Source of the DNA: Caecitellus pseudoparvulus
Lineage: Eukaryota > Bigyra: Bicosoecida
NCBI GenBank assembly: GCA_965644315.1
Contig: CBFFRQ010000024.1
Coordinates: 1 to 64,000 of the forward strand
DNA length: 64,000 bases
Direction: 5' to 3'
Both the position numbers and the translations under genes were made by a program. A model generated the notes under the pieces. The model made no database searches. It saw only the letters and a list, made by a program, of their open reading frames with translations, and had not been told where the DNA came from. Position 1 is the first letter of the stretch. Every line of letters begins with the position of its first letter. Shown piece by piece: positions 63,601 to 64,000 of this stretch.

Positions 63601-63897
63601 GCGCAGCCCGCGCAGCTGCACCTTCACAGCCGACTCCAATGGAGTGCTGGCGATGGCATCTGTCACATCCAGTACTTCACGTGCAGTCGTCGTGATGGGG
63701 CCGTACCGAACAGCTGCAGTGCAGCGCGGAAAGTACAGAGGAGCCAAGCTGAGCGAGACACTGTCACTCTGCAGCGCCCCCAGCCACATCCAAGGGCGCT
63801 GGGATGCCACAGCAGTGCTCAGCAATGGTGCAAGTGCCACTACCAGCAAGCACCTGGTCCACCCTAGGCAGGGGCGTCCCTGTGTGGTGGTCGCCAT
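60696..63897 (-). CDS. PhoD-like metallophosphatase with C-terminal membrane segment
   Basis: Exons on the minus strand are 63,897-63,589, 63,486-63,233 and 63,159-60,696, all in phase, giving 1008 residues. The signal peptide is CLLVVALAPLLSTAVA. An N-terminal Ig-like domain typical of PhoD ends LRPLTHYVYEL. Metal-site motifs follow: YSSCARTG, MGDLHYGDF, SDHDFGDNN, LSDLRSQRN and LSGDAHML. PhoD enzymes are secreted Ca/Fe phosphodiesterases or alkaline phosphatases used in phosphate scavenging. The sequence then runs about 500 residues beyond the phosphatase, through an Ala/Pro-rich part, to one membrane span (GAVFMAVFLGGILLLFIGA) and a basic tail. It is probably anchored with the enzyme outside. 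The ATG at 63,897 was chosen because the frame further upstream lacks one. Confidence 0.88.
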
Positions 63898-64000
63898 GCC
63901 AGCCGAAGCCTTTGAGCCGACGCCCAGCAGCACAGCGGTGACAGCAAGCCTGCAGTCCCTGACAATCCAGTCAGGGGTGCCAAAGCCGAGCCGATGCACT
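63898..64000. other. Window edge upstream of the PhoD-like gene
   Basis: About 100 nt of presumed 5' flank of the minus-strand gene; nothing recognisable. Confidence 0.4.

Noticed and set aside
1-64000. Bacterial origin, operons, CRISPR arrays, tRNA or rRNA genes
   Set aside because: Spliced eukaryotic genes run throughout. I saw no spaced direct repeats of CRISPR type and no tRNA- or rRNA-like segment, though a covariance-model scan was not possible.

Overview
This window is nuclear DNA from a GC-rich, gene-dense eukaryote, most likely a flagellated protist or alga. Recognisable eukaryotic proteins run on both strands. They are split by short spliceosomal introns (about 50-120 nt) with GTGCGT or GTGAGT donors and GCAG acceptors. 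There are no operons, Shine-Dalgarno sites or CRISPR arrays, and I saw no tRNA or rRNA. A CDKL5-type kinase, a kinesin-13 and a CTFxPxIN-repeat protein point to a flagellate. The lineage cannot be fixed from sequence alone.

Left part (1-18.4 kb). Genes here can be recognised but most are broken by one-base frame shifts, often in C or G runs. In order they are: a possible secreted protein (minus, 1.5-2.6 kb); a GT61/DUF563-like glycosyltransferase (minus, 4.2-7.3 kb); a CDKL5-like kinase (plus, from 7.9 kb); a low-complexity coiled-coil protein (10.6-12.1 kb); an EF-hand membrane protein (12.2-13.3 kb); an unknown protein (13.6-15.5 kb); LSm5 (minus, 15.8-16.4 kb); and a secreted L-type lectin (16.8-18.3 kb).

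Middle (18.4-44 kb). Reading frames are long and mostly intact: a DUF707 glycosyltransferase-like protein; a 1336-residue secreted mosaic (LTD, ELWxxDGT, FG-GAP, TNFR-like, LRR); CAND1 (minus, one apparent frame shift); a FAM135-type DUF676 hydrolase; an RRM protein like plant BPA1; an LRR protein with a FAM194/ERICH6-like tail; and two tandem prominin-like five-TM proteins.

Right part (44-64 kb). This holds an XRCC1-NTD-like small protein, a SAM-kinesin-13, the OST48 subunit of oligosaccharyltransferase, and three consecutive plus-strand RNA-processing genes: CPSF30 with YTH and a DCD-like domain, mRNA guanylyltransferase, and EMG1/Nep1. After these come an unknown minus-strand protein, a secreted YkuD-type L,D-transpeptidase-like protein, the CTFxPxIN-repeat protein and a PhoD-like phosphatase with a C-terminal membrane segment.

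Shared themes are RNA processing (LSm5, CPSF30, capping enzyme, EMG1), the secretory and glycosylation route (OST48, GT61-like, DUF707, lectin), cilia or microtubules (CDKL5, kinesin-13, CTFxPxIN) and ubiquitin-ligase control (CAND1). The standout architecture is CCCH x3 + YTH + DCD-like in one protein (50,070-51,899). Exon joins were read by eye from GT/AG sites, frame continuity and remembered family sequence; none was checked by transcript or database search.
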